From positions 372,001 through 436,000 of the forward strand of contig NZ_WWEO01000041.1 of assembly GCF_009928685.1 (NCBI RefSeq): a stretch of 64,000 nt of DNA. Reading direction: 5' to 3'. Shown here piece by piece: positions 1-8,150 of this stretch. The notes beneath the pieces were generated by a model. That model saw nothing but the letters and a program-made list of their open reading frames with translations. It was not told the DNA's origin and did not search any database. Position numbers and translations under genes: made by a program. The DNA comes from Mucilaginibacter agri (GTDB lineage Bacteria > Bacteroidota > Bacteroidia > Sphingobacteriales > Sphingobacteriaceae). Numbering within the stretch: the first letter of the stretch is position 1; each line of letters starts with the position of its first letter.

Positions 1-1629
1 GCTTTGAGGACTAACCTTCCACCCGTTAACCGGTTTAAGGCTGATACTTCCGCTTGCTTTGGTAAAGGCTTTAAGTTTAACCTGTACGCTTTGCGGCTGC
101 GTGGTGTTAAAAATATAATCCTTGCTTACAATGTTGGCCGTAACCACTGGTGCAACAATAATCGGCTGATAAATTTCGCCGCGTGCGGGGTCTACGTATT
201 TATATTGTATCGGCACGTTATAGGTAATTGGTTTGCCTGCGATAGTAAATACCGCTTGCATAGCTGGCGGAATGTTTTGCGGCAAAGTTTTTTGCGCTTC
301 ATTACCTATCGAATCCAGGTAGCCTGTGTTATACATAGCCATGCCGTGTGGATATTTTAACCAGTAAGGTTGGGTAAGCTCGGTGGCTTTAATGTTTTGA
401 TTAACGGTTTTTAAAATGTTGGGCGCCAGGTTCTCGTGGCCATCTGCTTTGTCGGCATCTCCTTTGTAACTAACAGAAGTTAAAGTTACCGGCGCATCCG
501 AACGAACGATCATCTGGGTGCTTACATCAACATTATCACCTTTAGCATAGGCCGGTGCATTGCAATAGCTCTCGAACCACAGCCCTGCACATTCGGCAAT
601 TAGATTTTTAAGCTGGGTGGCTTTTTGATTTCTCCAGTAAACATCTGATACTTTTTCGACCATACCCAATAACTTAACCAGTGGCGCAACTGAGTGCTGT
701 GGATTGGCTGCATCGAAAGTTTTACTGATCACCGATAGGTTAGCTTCAATTTCGTTACCTCCAGGTACGCGTTTCCAGCCTGTGTTAATACCATCCATCA
801 GATCAGTCTGCGGGGCATCACCCAAAATGGTTTTGAAGTATTCAAACGCCTGGCCTCTTTGACGAGCCGAACCAAAGCCTTGTGTTTTATGATTAGAACG
901 GCTTTCGGCGGCTATTTCGCCGTAGCTTTTGCCGAGGTAAGGGTTATAGCCACCTACATCCAATTTAAGCTGGCTTGGGTCGGTGGTATTTACTGAGCCG
1001 AAATTAAAAGTGTTCCACAACAATCGTTTAACCTGCCATGGCTGTACATATTTTAACTGTTCCGGAAAACGTTTGGGATCGGCAGCAGCGGTAAATGCCT
1101 CCTGCGCCAAAATAGCAGATGATGTATGGTGGCCATGGCCGCCCTCTCCCGTTGTTGGGAAGCGGCAGATCATCACATCGGGTCTGAAATTACGGATCAC
1201 CCAAACTACATCGCTCAATACTTTTTCCCGATCCCAGATCTTTAAGGTTTCATCAGGTCCTTTGGAAAACCCAAAGTCGTTAGCGCGGCTAAAAAACTGC
1301 TCGGCACCATCTGTGCGGCGGGCGGCTAATAATTCTTGCGTGCGGATAGCGCCCAGTAGTTCGGCTTGCTCCGTACCGATTAGGTTTTGGCCACCATCGC
1401 CGCGGGTGAGCGATAAGTAACCGGTGCGGTAATGGCGCTCCTGGGCGAGGTAAGCTAGTAGCCGTGTGTTCTCATCGTCGGGGTGTGCGGCAACATATAA
1501 AACACTGCCTAAAACATTTAATTTTTTAAGGTCTTGTTCAACATTGGCTATGCTAGATGCGGGTGCAGTTTGGGCAAAAACTTGTTGTAAGCTTAATAAT
1601 AAAGTAAGAAGAGATATAAAACGTTTCAT
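1..1629 (-). CDS. PIG-L family deacetylase, secreted (3' truncated by window edge)
   Basis: Read on the minus strand from ATG at 1629, an open frame of 543 codons runs off the window start, so the C-terminus is missing. The N-terminus is a signal peptide (MKRFISLLTLLLSLQQVFAQ), placing the protein in the periplasm or on the surface. The PIG-L zinc signature AHPDDE follows at about residues 48-53 and the second metal motif GHGHH at about 164-168, so the deacetylase site looks intact. PIG-L enzymes remove N-acetyl groups from sugar-containing substrates using a divalent metal. The long region after residue ~300 is an extra domain seen in large Bacteroidota members, not in the compact BshB enzymes of bacillithiol synthesis. 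Substrate unknown. The gene is divergent from the TetR gene at 1821. Confidence 0.85.
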   Translation of the reverse strand, partial: MKRFISLLTLLLSLQQVFAQTAPASSIANVEQDLKKLNVLGSVLYVAAHPDDENTRLLAYLAQERHYRTGYLSLTRGDGGQNLIGTEQAELLGAIRTQELLAARRTDGAEQFFSRANDFGFSKGPDETLKIWDREKVLSDVVWVIRNFRPDVMICRFPTTGEGGHGHHTSSAILAQEAFTAAADPKRFPEQLKYVQPWQVKRLLWNTFNFGSVNTTDPSQLKLDVGGYNPYLGKSYGEIAAESRSNHKTQGFGSARQRGQAFEYFKTILGDAPQTDLMDGINTGWKRVPGGNEIEANLSVISKTFDAANPQHSVAPLVKLLGMVEKVSDVYWRNQKATQLKNLIAECAGLWFESYCNAPAYAKGDNVDVSTQMIVRSDAPVTLTSVSYKGDADKADGHENLAPNILKTVNQNIKATELTQPYWLKYPHGMAMYNTGYLDSIGNEAQKTLPQNIPPAMQAVFTIAGKPITYNVPIQYKYVDPARGEIYQPIIVAPVVTANIVSKDYIFNTTQPQSVQVKLKAFTKASGSISLKPVNGWKVSPQS

Positions 1630-1712
1630 TATTATGTATCGAAGATATGGGGGCGCTAAATTTTATTGCCACAAAGAAAAACAAAATCTGTTGCTAATAG
1701 TATAAATTAAAG

Positions 1713-1728
1713 TTAATCAACCGATTAA
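1713..1728. promoter_or_regulatory. Inverted repeat, possible second TetR operator
   Basis: TTAATC-AACC-GATTAA is a perfect 6-bp inverted repeat in the divergent intergenic region. It shares the TTAATC/GATTAA half-sites with the longer palindrome at 1781-1804 but has a shorter gap. It lies between the PIG-L gene and the tetR promoter, so it could couple the two. Operator function is inferred. Confidence 0.4.
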
Positions 1729-1780
1729 AAATTATTGATAGCCAGCTAATACTTTACACATAACAGACAAATCCATTCTG

Positions 1781-1807
1781 AATTAATCAATCGTTTGATT
1801 AATTTTG
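1781..1807 (+). promoter_or_regulatory. Palindromic operator overlapping the -7 box of the tetR-efflux operon
   Basis: AATTAATCAA-TCGT-TTGATTAATT (1781-1804) is a perfect 10-bp inverted repeat. Its right end overlaps TAATTTTG at 1800-1807, which fits the Bacteroidota -7 consensus TAnnTTTG. The tetR start codon follows 13 bases later. A palindrome sitting on the -7 box of a TetR gene is the usual layout for autorepression and for control of the downstream efflux genes. No clear -33 TTG is visible. Confidence 0.6.
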
Positions 1808-1820
1808 TGCCGAATTAAAA

Positions 1821-2471
1821 ATGGATAAAGAGAAGATAGATAAGAAAGACCATATTTTGGATGTAGCCGAAAGGGTATTTTCTGAAGTAGGGTTCGACGG
1901 AGCTTCGACGCGTATGATATCTGGCGAAGCTGGTGTAAATATGGCCATGCTTAATTACTACTTCGGCTCGAAAGAAGGGCTTTTCCTCGCAATTTTCGAA
2001 CGCCGCATTGCCACATTTAAAACCCTGTTGGTTGATATTAACAGCGATGAGCATACAACCGCCTGGGAAAAAATAGAAAAGTACATCGAAATGTATGTTG
2101 AGCGGATCTTCAGCAATAACTGCTTCCAAAAAATGCTTTATCAAGAGTTGAGCATGGGCAAGCGGGGCGAGCTGACAGATAACATCAACAAAATTTTGAT
2201 GATCAACGTAAGCGAATTTTTCAAGATCGTGCAATCGGGAATCGACAGCGGCGAATTTAGAAAAGATGTAGACGTGCAAATGGTAACGGCAACCATGTAC
2301 GGGGTTAAAAATTATATTATGAATACGCCATATGTATCGTCGGTAATGTTTGGCTTTGATATAAAAGACGAAGAGGCCCTCAACAATATATTTAAACCCC
2401 GACTTAAAAATTTCCTTAAGGCATTATTAAAACCTTATTTAGTAATAGAACATGATCACACAAATAAATAA
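1821..2471 (+). CDS. TetR/AcrR family transcriptional regulator
   Basis: The 216-residue protein has the TetR helix-turn-helix at about residues 10-55 (…ILDVAERVFSEVGFDGAST…NMAMLNYYFGSKEGLF…), including the typical YYFGSKEGL turn, followed by an all-helical ligand domain. The last 20 bases overlap the start of the TolC-like gene, so it is the first gene of a four-gene efflux operon (tetR-tolC-emrA-emrB). By analogy with AcrR-type regulators it probably represses this operon and is released by a substrate of the pump. The palindrome at 1781-1804 is the best operator candidate. The ligand cannot be read from sequence. Confidence 0.9.
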   Translation: MDKEKIDKKDHILDVAERVFSEVGFDGASTRMISGEAGVNMAMLNYYFGSKEGLFLAIFERRIATFKTLLVDINSDEHTTAWEKIEKYIEMYVERIFSNNCFQKMLYQELSMGKRGELTDNINKILMINVSEFFKIVQSGIDSGEFRKDVDVQMVTATMYGVKNYIMNTPYVSSVMFGFDIKDEEALNNIFKPRLKNFLKALLKPYLVIEHDHTNK

Positions 2472-3807
2472 ACTCATCAACCTTAAATTTAAAGCGTTAG
2501 GCCGGTATGGCTTGGCGCTGGCAGCATTTACCCTGCTAACTTTTACGGCTGCCTTTGCACAAGACAGAACCCTTACTTTAGATGAGGCCCTTAAACTAGG
2601 CCTTGCCAACAGTAAAACTTTAAAACTGTCGCAAGCTAAGATAGATCAGGCCGTGTCTGAATTGAAACAAGAAAAGGACAAGGCCCTGCCTACTGCAAGC
2701 TCAAGCTTGGCGTATACACGCGCTCAAATCCCTGCGCACACCCTTGCATTTGGCGAGAGCTCTTTTGCACTTCCTACTGGTGCTAACGCGTACATTGGTA
2801 CCGTATCTGCCAACGAATTGATTTGGGGCGGCGGTAAATTACGCCTGGCACAGCAATCAACAGATTTGCTGGTAAAAGTTGCCAAACTTGATTCGGAAAA
2901 AGACAAGGACGAAATTGCTATTAGCATTATCAATGAATACTACAACCTGTACCGCATATTGCAAAGCAAAAAGGTGGTTGCACAAAACATTACTTCGGTA
3001 GATCAGCAGATCCACCAATCTCAACGCTTTTTTGAACAAGGTTTGGTAACCAAAAACGATGTACTGCGTTTCAAATTACAACGCTCAAACATCGAACTTA
3101 ACGGTATCGATCTGGAATCGAACCGTAAGATAGTTAACTACAACCTTAACGTTTTATTAGGCTTGCCAGAAGATACCCAGATCAACATCGATCAGTTAAG
3201 CACGCCAACAATGGTTAATTCTCCGTTGCAAAACTACCTTGACACGGCGATGGTTAACCGTAAGGAGCTGCAAACGCTGGATATCCGCACGCAAGTTGCC
3301 GAAACCAATATCAAAAGTATCAGGGCAGACAGGTCGCCGAAATTATCGGCATCGGCTGCCGCTTACTACCTGGATGTTGCCGGAAACCCATTGCCTACCG
3401 ATGGTAAATATATCACTCCGTTAACCGTAGGCTTATCTTTCTCATGGAACTTCGGTACCCTTTGGACTAATAAAAACAAAGAAGCAGGAGCACGTATCCA
3501 ACGCGACCAGGTGGTGATTAACAAAAACATCACTATTGATAACGTGAAAGACGACGTTAACCGCAGCTACCAGAACTATGCTGCAGCAGTTAACAAGATC
3601 ACGCTTTTACAGGTATCAATTGCACAGGCAACTGAGAACGACAAGTTACAGGAATCGAAATATCAAAACTCTACCGGTACAGTTACCGACCGTGTAGATG
3701 CGCAAGCATTGTTATACCAGGCAGAAATTAACCTGGAGCTTGCCAAAGCCGAAGCCGGCCTTGCATATTATAACTTAATTAAATCAACCGGAACACTTAA
3801 CAAATAA
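2452..3807 (+). CDS. TolC family outer-membrane efflux protein
   Basis: A 451-residue protein with a signal peptide ending near ...TAAFAQ (about residue 37) and the TolC/OEP pattern: LTLDEALKLGLANS at the mature N-terminus and long amphipathic helices in two OEP repeats. It forms the outer-membrane exit duct of a tripartite pump and would be a trimer. The ATG at 2452 overlaps the tetR stop by 20 bases, suggesting translational coupling; no other in-frame ATG precedes the signal peptide. The membrane fusion gene starts 18 bases after its stop, and the three pump parts lie in order duct, adaptor, transporter. Confidence 0.92.
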   Translation: MITQINKLINLKFKALGRYGLALAAFTLLTFTAAFAQDRTLTLDEALKLGLANSKTLKLSQAKIDQAVSELKQEKDKALPTASSSLAYTRAQIPAHTLAFGESSFALPTGANAYIGTVSANELIWGGGKLRLAQQSTDLLVKVAKLDSEKDKDEIAISIINEYYNLYRILQSKKVVAQNITSVDQQIHQSQRFFEQGLVTKNDVLRFKLQRSNIELNGIDLESNRKIVNYNLNVLLGLPEDTQINIDQLSTPTMVNSPLQNYLDTAMVNRKELQTLDIRTQVAETNIKSIRADRSPKLSASAAAYYLDVAGNPLPTDGKYITPLTVGLSFSWNFGTLWTNKNKEAGARIQRDQVVINKNITIDNVKDDVNRSYQNYAAAVNKITLLQVSIAQATENDKLQESKYQNSTGTVTDRVDAQALLYQAEINLELAKAEAGLAYYNLIKSTGTLNK

Positions 3808-3824
3808 TAAACTCAAGAAATACA

Positions 3825-4883
3825 ATGGCACAGGAACAAGAAGTACAAGAAACAAAAAAGAAACCAAATAAGGTAGTTCCTATCATATTAGGTGTTGTTT
3901 TACTGATAGGTATCGTTTTCGGTATCAAAGAATATATATACTTCAGCAAGCACGTTGATACTGATGATGCACAGATTGATGGCGATATCAGCCCGGTTGT
4001 TGCACGTGTAGGTGGTTATGTAGATAGCATTGCTTTTGAAGATAACCAACACGTTACTAAAGACCAGGTGTTAGTTAAAATTGACGACCGCGATTACAAA
4101 GTAAAATTAGAGCAGGCATTTGCTGCGCAAAAGGGCGCTGGTGCAAGTATCGGTGTTGGTCAGGCTCAAATTTTTCAATCTACAGCTAACTCTGCTAGCT
4201 ATAAAGCTCAGGTAGCGGCAACTGCTGCGCATTTAGATAAAGCGCAAAAGGATTACGCTCGTTATGCAAACCTGGTAAAAGACGGTTCTATTACCCAACA
4301 ACAATACGATCAGGCTAAAGCTGATTTAGATGTTGCTAAAGCGAACTACCAGGCAGCAAAAGATCAATACAATGCAGCATTAGTGCAAATTGGTACAACC
4401 CGCGACCAGTTAAAGGTTACCAATACTAGTGCAGACCAACGTCAGGCTGATGTTGACTTTGCAAAACTGCAATTATCATACACCACTATCTCTGCACCCG
4501 CTACTGGCGTAACATCTAAAAAGAGCATTCAGTTGGGTCAGTTAGTTCAGGCAGGTCAAACCTTATTTTCTATTGTTAATGATAACAGCCTTTACATTAC
4601 TGCAAACTTTAAAGAAACGCAGCTTACTGACATTAAAAATGGTCAGAAAGTAGATGTAGAAGTCGATGCGTTCCCTGATATGAAAATTGAAGGTACTGTT
4701 TACAATTTTTCGCCTGCAACAGGTGCTAAGTTTTCATTATTGCCACCAGATAACGCTACCGGTAACTTTGTGAAGGTAGTACAACGTGTACCGGTTAAAA
4801 TTAAATTAAACGCAGACAAAGCTACTTTGGATAAACTGCGTCCGGGCATGAGTGTAAACGTTTCTGTTAACATCAAAGAATAA
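3825..4883 (+). CDS. HlyD/EmrA-type membrane fusion protein of MFS efflux pump
   Basis: The 352-residue protein has a short cytoplasmic tail rich in Lys/Glu and one transmembrane helix at about residues 16-36 (VVPIILGVVLLIGIVFGI). A biotinyl-lipoyl half follows (DTDDAQIDGDISPVVARVGG…V), then a long coiled-coil hairpin at about 95-205 rich in Ala/Gln, the second lipoyl half (TISAPATGVTSKKSIQLGQ) and a beta-barrel. This is the EmrA architecture. It links the inner-membrane transporter at 4896 to the TolC-like duct at 2452. It is translated from the same operon, with an 18-base gap before it and 12 bases after it. Confidence 0.92.
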   Translation: MAQEQEVQETKKKPNKVVPIILGVVLLIGIVFGIKEYIYFSKHVDTDDAQIDGDISPVVARVGGYVDSIAFEDNQHVTKDQVLVKIDDRDYKVKLEQAFAAQKGAGASIGVGQAQIFQSTANSASYKAQVAATAAHLDKAQKDYARYANLVKDGSITQQQYDQAKADLDVAKANYQAAKDQYNAALVQIGTTRDQLKVTNTSADQRQADVDFAKLQLSYTTISAPATGVTSKKSIQLGQLVQAGQTLFSIVNDNSLYITANFKETQLTDIKNGQKVDVEVDAFPDMKIEGTVYNFSPATGAKFSLLPPDNATGNFVKVVQRVPVKIKLNADKATLDKLRPGMSVNVSVNIKE

Positions 4884-4895
4884 TTACAATTAACT

Positions 4896-6437
4896 ATGGC
4901 TGAAACCGGCTTTAAAAAATGGATCATTACGATCACCGTTATCACGGCTTCTCTTTTAGAGCTGATTGATACCACGATCGTAAACGTAGCACTACCCCAC
5001 ATACAGGGTAACTTAGGTGCTACCCTCGAAGACGTAGCCTGGGTGGTGACTGGGTATGCGGTTGCCAACGTTATTATATTACCTATGTCTGGCTGGCTGG
5101 GAAGCCGGTTTGGGCGTAAGCAATACTTCCTGACATCTATTATCGTATTTACCATCGTATCATTCCTGTGCGGTAATGCGCATACTATGGATGAGCTAAT
5201 CCTTTTCAGGGTATTGCAGGGTTTTGCAGGTGGTGGTTTGATTTCGACCGCTCAGGCAATTCTGATAGAAACCTGGCCGCGTGAGCAGATAGGCACCGCT
5301 ACTGCCTTATTTGGTTTAGGTGCGGTAGTAGGCCCTACGGTGGGCCCAACCATTGGTGGCTGGATCGTAGAGAATTACTCATGGCCATGGATTTTTTATG
5401 TAAACATTCCTGTAGGTGCATTGGCCGCCTTCTGTACTATAACGTTTATTCGAGATACGCCTAAGGATACGAGTAAACCGGTAGACTGGTGGGGTATTAT
5501 CCTACTGGCTATTACTGTAGGTAGCTTACAAACAATATTAGAAAAAGGTGAGAGTGAAGACTGGTTTGCTAAAACCTACATCTTAGTACTTACCATTGCA
5601 GCGGTTATAGGGTTCTTATTGTTCTTATGGCGCGAGTTAAGCACGGATCACCCTGTTGTAAACTTTAGCATTATGCGTCACCGAAGTTTTTCGGTGGGTA
5701 TGTTTACATCTTTCATATTGGGCTTTGGCTTGTATGGATCTGTGTTTGTGTTTCCGGTATTTTGCCAGAACTTGTTAGGCTTTAATGCGCAGCAAACAGG
5801 AGAGCTATTGTTCCCTGGTGGTTTGTGTACCATTGCCATGATGCCATTTATTGGTAAAATGCTTAACAAGGGTATACCTGCCCAGTTTATGGCTACAATA
5901 GGCATGTTCTTGTTCTTTGTGTTCACCAATATGCTTAGCCACTCTACACTGGCAACCGGCGAAAAGGATGTGTTGATACCATTGCTTATTCGCGGCGTTG
6001 GTATGGCCTTACTATTTGTACCTTTAACTACATTGGCTATGGCCGACCTTAAAGGTGCAGAAATTGGTCAGGGTTCGGGTTTAAATAATATGATGCGCCA
6101 GTTAGGCGGTTCTTTCGGTATCGCGGTATTAACAACCATCATCCACACTCGTCAAGGTTTACACAGAAACAATCTGCTGGTTAACATTAACCAATACAAC
6201 CCGGCTTTCACCGAGCGTTTTAATGGTTACGTACATGCATTTATGGCAAAAGGAAGTTCGATGCTGGATGCCACAGCTATGGCCTACCATGCCATGGAAG
6301 GCGTTGTAACCCGGCAGTCGTTGCTGCTAACTTATGATGACGCTTATTGGTTATCGGGCCTGGTGATGCTGTTCTCGATACCGCTTCTGTACTTGCAGCC
6401 GTTCAAGAAATTAAAGGCTGTTGCAGATGCTCACTAA
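4896..6437 (+). CDS. DHA2 family MFS drug:proton antiporter (EmrB/QacA type)
   Basis: The 513-residue protein shows about 14 hydrophobic helices, as usual for DHA2 exporters. Family motifs are visible: D-T-T-I-V-N-V-A-L-P in helix 1 (residues ~25-34), motif A GWLGSRFGRKQ after helix 2, and motif C GAVVGPTVGPTIGGW in helix 5. It should exchange protons for a hydrophobic drug or metabolite and hand the substrate to the EmrA/TolC partners encoded just upstream. It is the last gene of the operon; a hairpin terminator follows 20 bases after the stop. Substrate range unknown. Confidence 0.92.
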   Translation: MAETGFKKWIITITVITASLLELIDTTIVNVALPHIQGNLGATLEDVAWVVTGYAVANVIILPMSGWLGSRFGRKQYFLTSIIVFTIVSFLCGNAHTMDELILFRVLQGFAGGGLISTAQAILIETWPREQIGTATALFGLGAVVGPTVGPTIGGWIVENYSWPWIFYVNIPVGALAAFCTITFIRDTPKDTSKPVDWWGIILLAITVGSLQTILEKGESEDWFAKTYILVLTIAAVIGFLLFLWRELSTDHPVVNFSIMRHRSFSVGMFTSFILGFGLYGSVFVFPVFCQNLLGFNAQQTGELLFPGGLCTIAMMPFIGKMLNKGIPAQFMATIGMFLFFVFTNMLSHSTLATGEKDVLIPLLIRGVGMALLFVPLTTLAMADLKGAEIGQGSGLNNMMRQLGGSFGIAVLTTIIHTRQGLHRNNLLVNINQYNPAFTERFNGYVHAFMAKGSSMLDATAMAYHAMEGVVTRQSLLLTYDDAYWLSGLVMLFSIPLLYLQPFKKLKAVADAH

Positions 6438-6457
6438 AAATTGATAATAAATTTTCG

Positions 6458-6490
6458 AAATCCCGGTTGCTCTAAGTAGCCGGGATTTTT
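6458..6490 (+). terminator. Terminator of the tetR-efflux operon
   Basis: AAATCCCGG (6458-6466) pairs with CCGGGATTT (6480-6488), followed by a T run. It lies 20 bases downstream of the emrB-like stop. Confidence 0.8.
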
Positions 6491-6522
6491 TGTTAAAAAC
6501 CGACCGAGGTATAGAAACAGAA

Positions 6523-6551
6523 AAGCCGCTCAGTTGACCTCTGAGCGGCTT
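6523..6551. terminator. Hairpin between convergent operons
   Basis: AAGCCGCTCAG (6523-6533) and CTGAGCGGCTT (6541-6551) form a perfect 11-bp stem with a 7-base loop. The reverse strand continues into a T-rich tract, so it may back up termination of the ahpCD transcripts. The rest of the 310-base gap is AT-rich with no recognisable gene. Confidence 0.6.
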
Positions 6552-6690
6552 ATCAAAAAAATACAATTAAAAATAGTCTTCCCCCGAGCACACACGACTT
6601 GTATAATGGAAACGAAGGTTGCTTAATCTTCTATAAAATTAAATATTTTATTCCGTTAAAAACAAAAAATTATTAACAGGTAATTAAAAT

Positions 6691-6726
6691 GCAAAGGCCT
6701 CTGTATGAATATACAGAGGCCTTTGC
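6691..6726 (-). terminator. Terminator downstream of ahpD-like gene
   Basis: A perfect 16-bp stem (6691-6706 with 6711-6726, loop GAAT) starts 21 bases beyond the minus-strand stop codon at 6748; the reverse strand then reads ATTTTAATTA. Confidence 0.8.
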
Positions 6727-6747
6727 CGTGCGCTTTGTTAACAAGTG

Positions 6748-7332
6748 TTAATAAACCACCTTGCCTGTGGCTGTCACTAAAGATGCAATTCGCACCGCAT
6801 CGAAGATGCGCTCTTCGGTAGTTCCTAATTTAATTAAAGAGTCTTCGTGTGCATTAACGCACATTTCGCAGCCGTTAACAGCAGAAATGGCAAGGCTCAT
6901 TAATTCAAAAAATTCTTTACCTGTTACAGGTTTCATCATTAACTGCATGCGGATACGTGCAGGTATTTGTGTGTACTTCTCTTTTTGAGTGAAGTGTCTG
7001 AAACGGTAAAATATATTGTTTGATGCCAGTAAAGAAGCACAGCCAACAGCTTCGGCAATATCGGCCGCTGTAGCGCCTTGTTCTTCTGCATATTTCGTAT
7101 AGTAGTTTGTAAGTGCCTTATTGTTGTTGTTAACAGCGGTGCTTAGGCCAAGCAGGGCGCACTCTTTAGTACTAAGATGCTCAGAGGTAAGAGTGCTGTT
7201 AAAATTCAATTTAAGGTCACGTACGTAGCGCGATTCGCCATTCTCTAACAAAGTAAGGGCTTCGGTACGATAAGATTTATCTAAGGCTACGCTTTCCAGC
7301 AGTTCCTGGATTACTTCGGTAGTTTCGCTCAT
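6748..7332 (-). CDS. ahpD: AhpD-like alkylhydroperoxidase (carboxymuconolactone decarboxylase fold)
   Basis: The 194-residue protein carries the AhpD catalytic set Glu143, Cys155, Cys158 and His162 (motif NGCEMCVNAHE). The spacing is as in Mycobacterium tuberculosis AhpD, where Glu118 and Cys130 are also 12 residues apart. AhpD reduces oxidised AhpC through its CxxC pair and has weak peroxidase activity of its own. It lies 72 bases downstream of ahpC on the same strand, with a hairpin between them, so part of the ahpC transcript probably reads through. No ahpF is seen, which fits AhpD as the electron donor. Confidence 0.88.
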   Translation of the reverse strand: MSETTEVIQELLESVALDKSYRTEALTLLENGESRYVRDLKLNFNSTLTSEHLSTKECALLGLSTAVNNNNKALTNYYTKYAEEQGATAADIAEAVGCASLLASNNIFYRFRHFTQKEKYTQIPARIRMQLMMKPVTGKEFFELMSLAISAVNGCEMCVNAHEDSLIKLGTTEERIFDAVRIASLVTATGKVVY

Positions 7333-7364
7333 TTTTTTAATTTTTTTGTAGACAGGAAATAAGA

Positions 7365-7391
7365 ATCCCCGTAAGGTTTGCTCACGGGGAT
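7365..7391 (-). terminator. Hairpin between ahpC and ahpD
   Basis: ATCCCCGT (7365-7372) pairs with ACGGGGAT (7384-7391), 14 bases after the ahpC stop on the minus strand. It is followed by a moderately T-rich stretch, so it may be a partial terminator that lowers ahpD expression relative to ahpC. Confidence 0.6.
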
Positions 7392-7404
7392 CATATTGGG
7401 TTAA

Positions 7405-7950
7405 TTATACAGTTAGAGTTTCCTGGCCTTTTTCCCAGTTGCAAGGGCAAAGCTCGTCGGTTTGTAAGCCGTCCAGTACGCGTAAAACTTCTTTAACGTT
7501 ACGGCCAACGTTTAAATCGTTAACGCTAACCCAACGAACGATACCGGTTGGATCAACGATGAAAGTAGCACGGTAAGCAATTTTTTCTGTTGGCTCTAAA
7601 ATACCCAGCTCTTCAGCCAATGATTTTGAAGTATCAGCTAACATAGGGAATTTAAGATCGCGCAAATCGTCGTGATCTCTTCTCCATGCAGCGTGAACAA
7701 ACTCAGAATCTGTAGAAGCACCGATTAAGCGTGCATCGCGGTCGCGGAATTCGCCATAAGCTTTGTTGAACTCGGCAATTTCTGTAGGGCACACAAAAGT
7801 GAAATCTTTTGGCCACCAGAACATTACAGTCCAAACGTTATCGTCATTAACTAAATAGTCAGAAGAAATATCTTCAAACTCTTTACCTTTTTCTATACTA
7901 ACTACAGCTTTTTTATTAAAAGCGGGGAATTTTTGACCGATTGTTATCAT
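7405..7950 (-). CDS. ahpC: Peroxiredoxin AhpC (mycobacterial-type C-terminus)
   Basis: The 181-residue protein has the peroxidatic cysteine Cys54 in DFTFVCPTEIAEF and two C-terminal cysteines, Cys168 and Cys170, in ELCPCNWEKG. That paired-cysteine tail is typical of AhpC proteins reduced by AhpD (M. tuberculosis AhpC has Cys174/Cys176), not of the enteric AhpC/AhpF pair. It reduces H2O2 and organic hydroperoxides in the cytoplasm. The -7 box at 7976-7983 gives a short leader, and an OxyR-like site lies about 80 bases upstream of the start. ahpD follows on the same strand. Confidence 0.93.
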   Translation of the reverse strand: MITIGQKFPAFNKKAVVSIEKGKEFEDISSDYLVNDDNVWTVMFWWPKDFTFVCPTEIAEFNKAYGEFRDRDARLIGASTDSEFVHAAWRRDHDDLRDLKFPMLADTSKSLAEELGILEPTEKIAYRATFIVDPTGIVRWVSVNDLNVGRNVKEVLRVLDGLQTDELCPCNWEKGQETLTV

Positions 7951-7975
7951 AATGTATTATCTGTTAATTGTATTG

Positions 7976-8041
7976 CAAATATAGCCTAAAAAGCCCAAGG
8001 GCTTAAATTGAATGTTTTGATAGGCTATAGAATTTGTCTAT
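7976..8041 (-). promoter_or_regulatory. ahpC promoter with OxyR-like site
   Basis: On the minus strand TATATTTG (7976-7983) matches the Bacteroidota -7 consensus TAnnTTTG, about 26 bases from the ahpC start. At 8027-8041 the sequence ATAG-AATTTGT-CTAT has the ATAG-N7-CTAT spacing of an OxyR half-operator; an extra GATAGGCTATAG overlaps its left side. The position about 60 bases upstream of the expected transcription start suits an activator. The promoter box is seen; OxyR binding is inferred. Confidence 0.45.
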
Positions 8042-8099
8042 AGTGTTTGTTGGGGTTATAGCTCTCTTGTGAAAAACCCTTAGGTGCTTTAATACAAGA

Positions 8100-8127
8100 A
8101 AAGCCACCCCGGGTAAAGGATGGCTTT
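8100..8127 (-). terminator. Terminator of the LruC-domain gene
   Basis: AAAGCCA (8100-8106) and TGGCTTT (8121-8127) form a stem about 25 bases beyond the minus-strand stop at 8151; the reverse strand continues TTCTTGTATT. Confidence 0.6.
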
Positions 8128-8150
8128 CTGGATATATTAGATAGTTAAAA

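Noticed and set aside
983-1420. 145-codon plus-strand frame opposite the PIG-L gene
   Set aside because: Antisense to PIG-L motifs AHPDDE and GHGHH.
1815-2279. 154-codon minus-strand frame opposite tetR
   Set aside because: Antisense to a clear TetR protein; no domain pattern.
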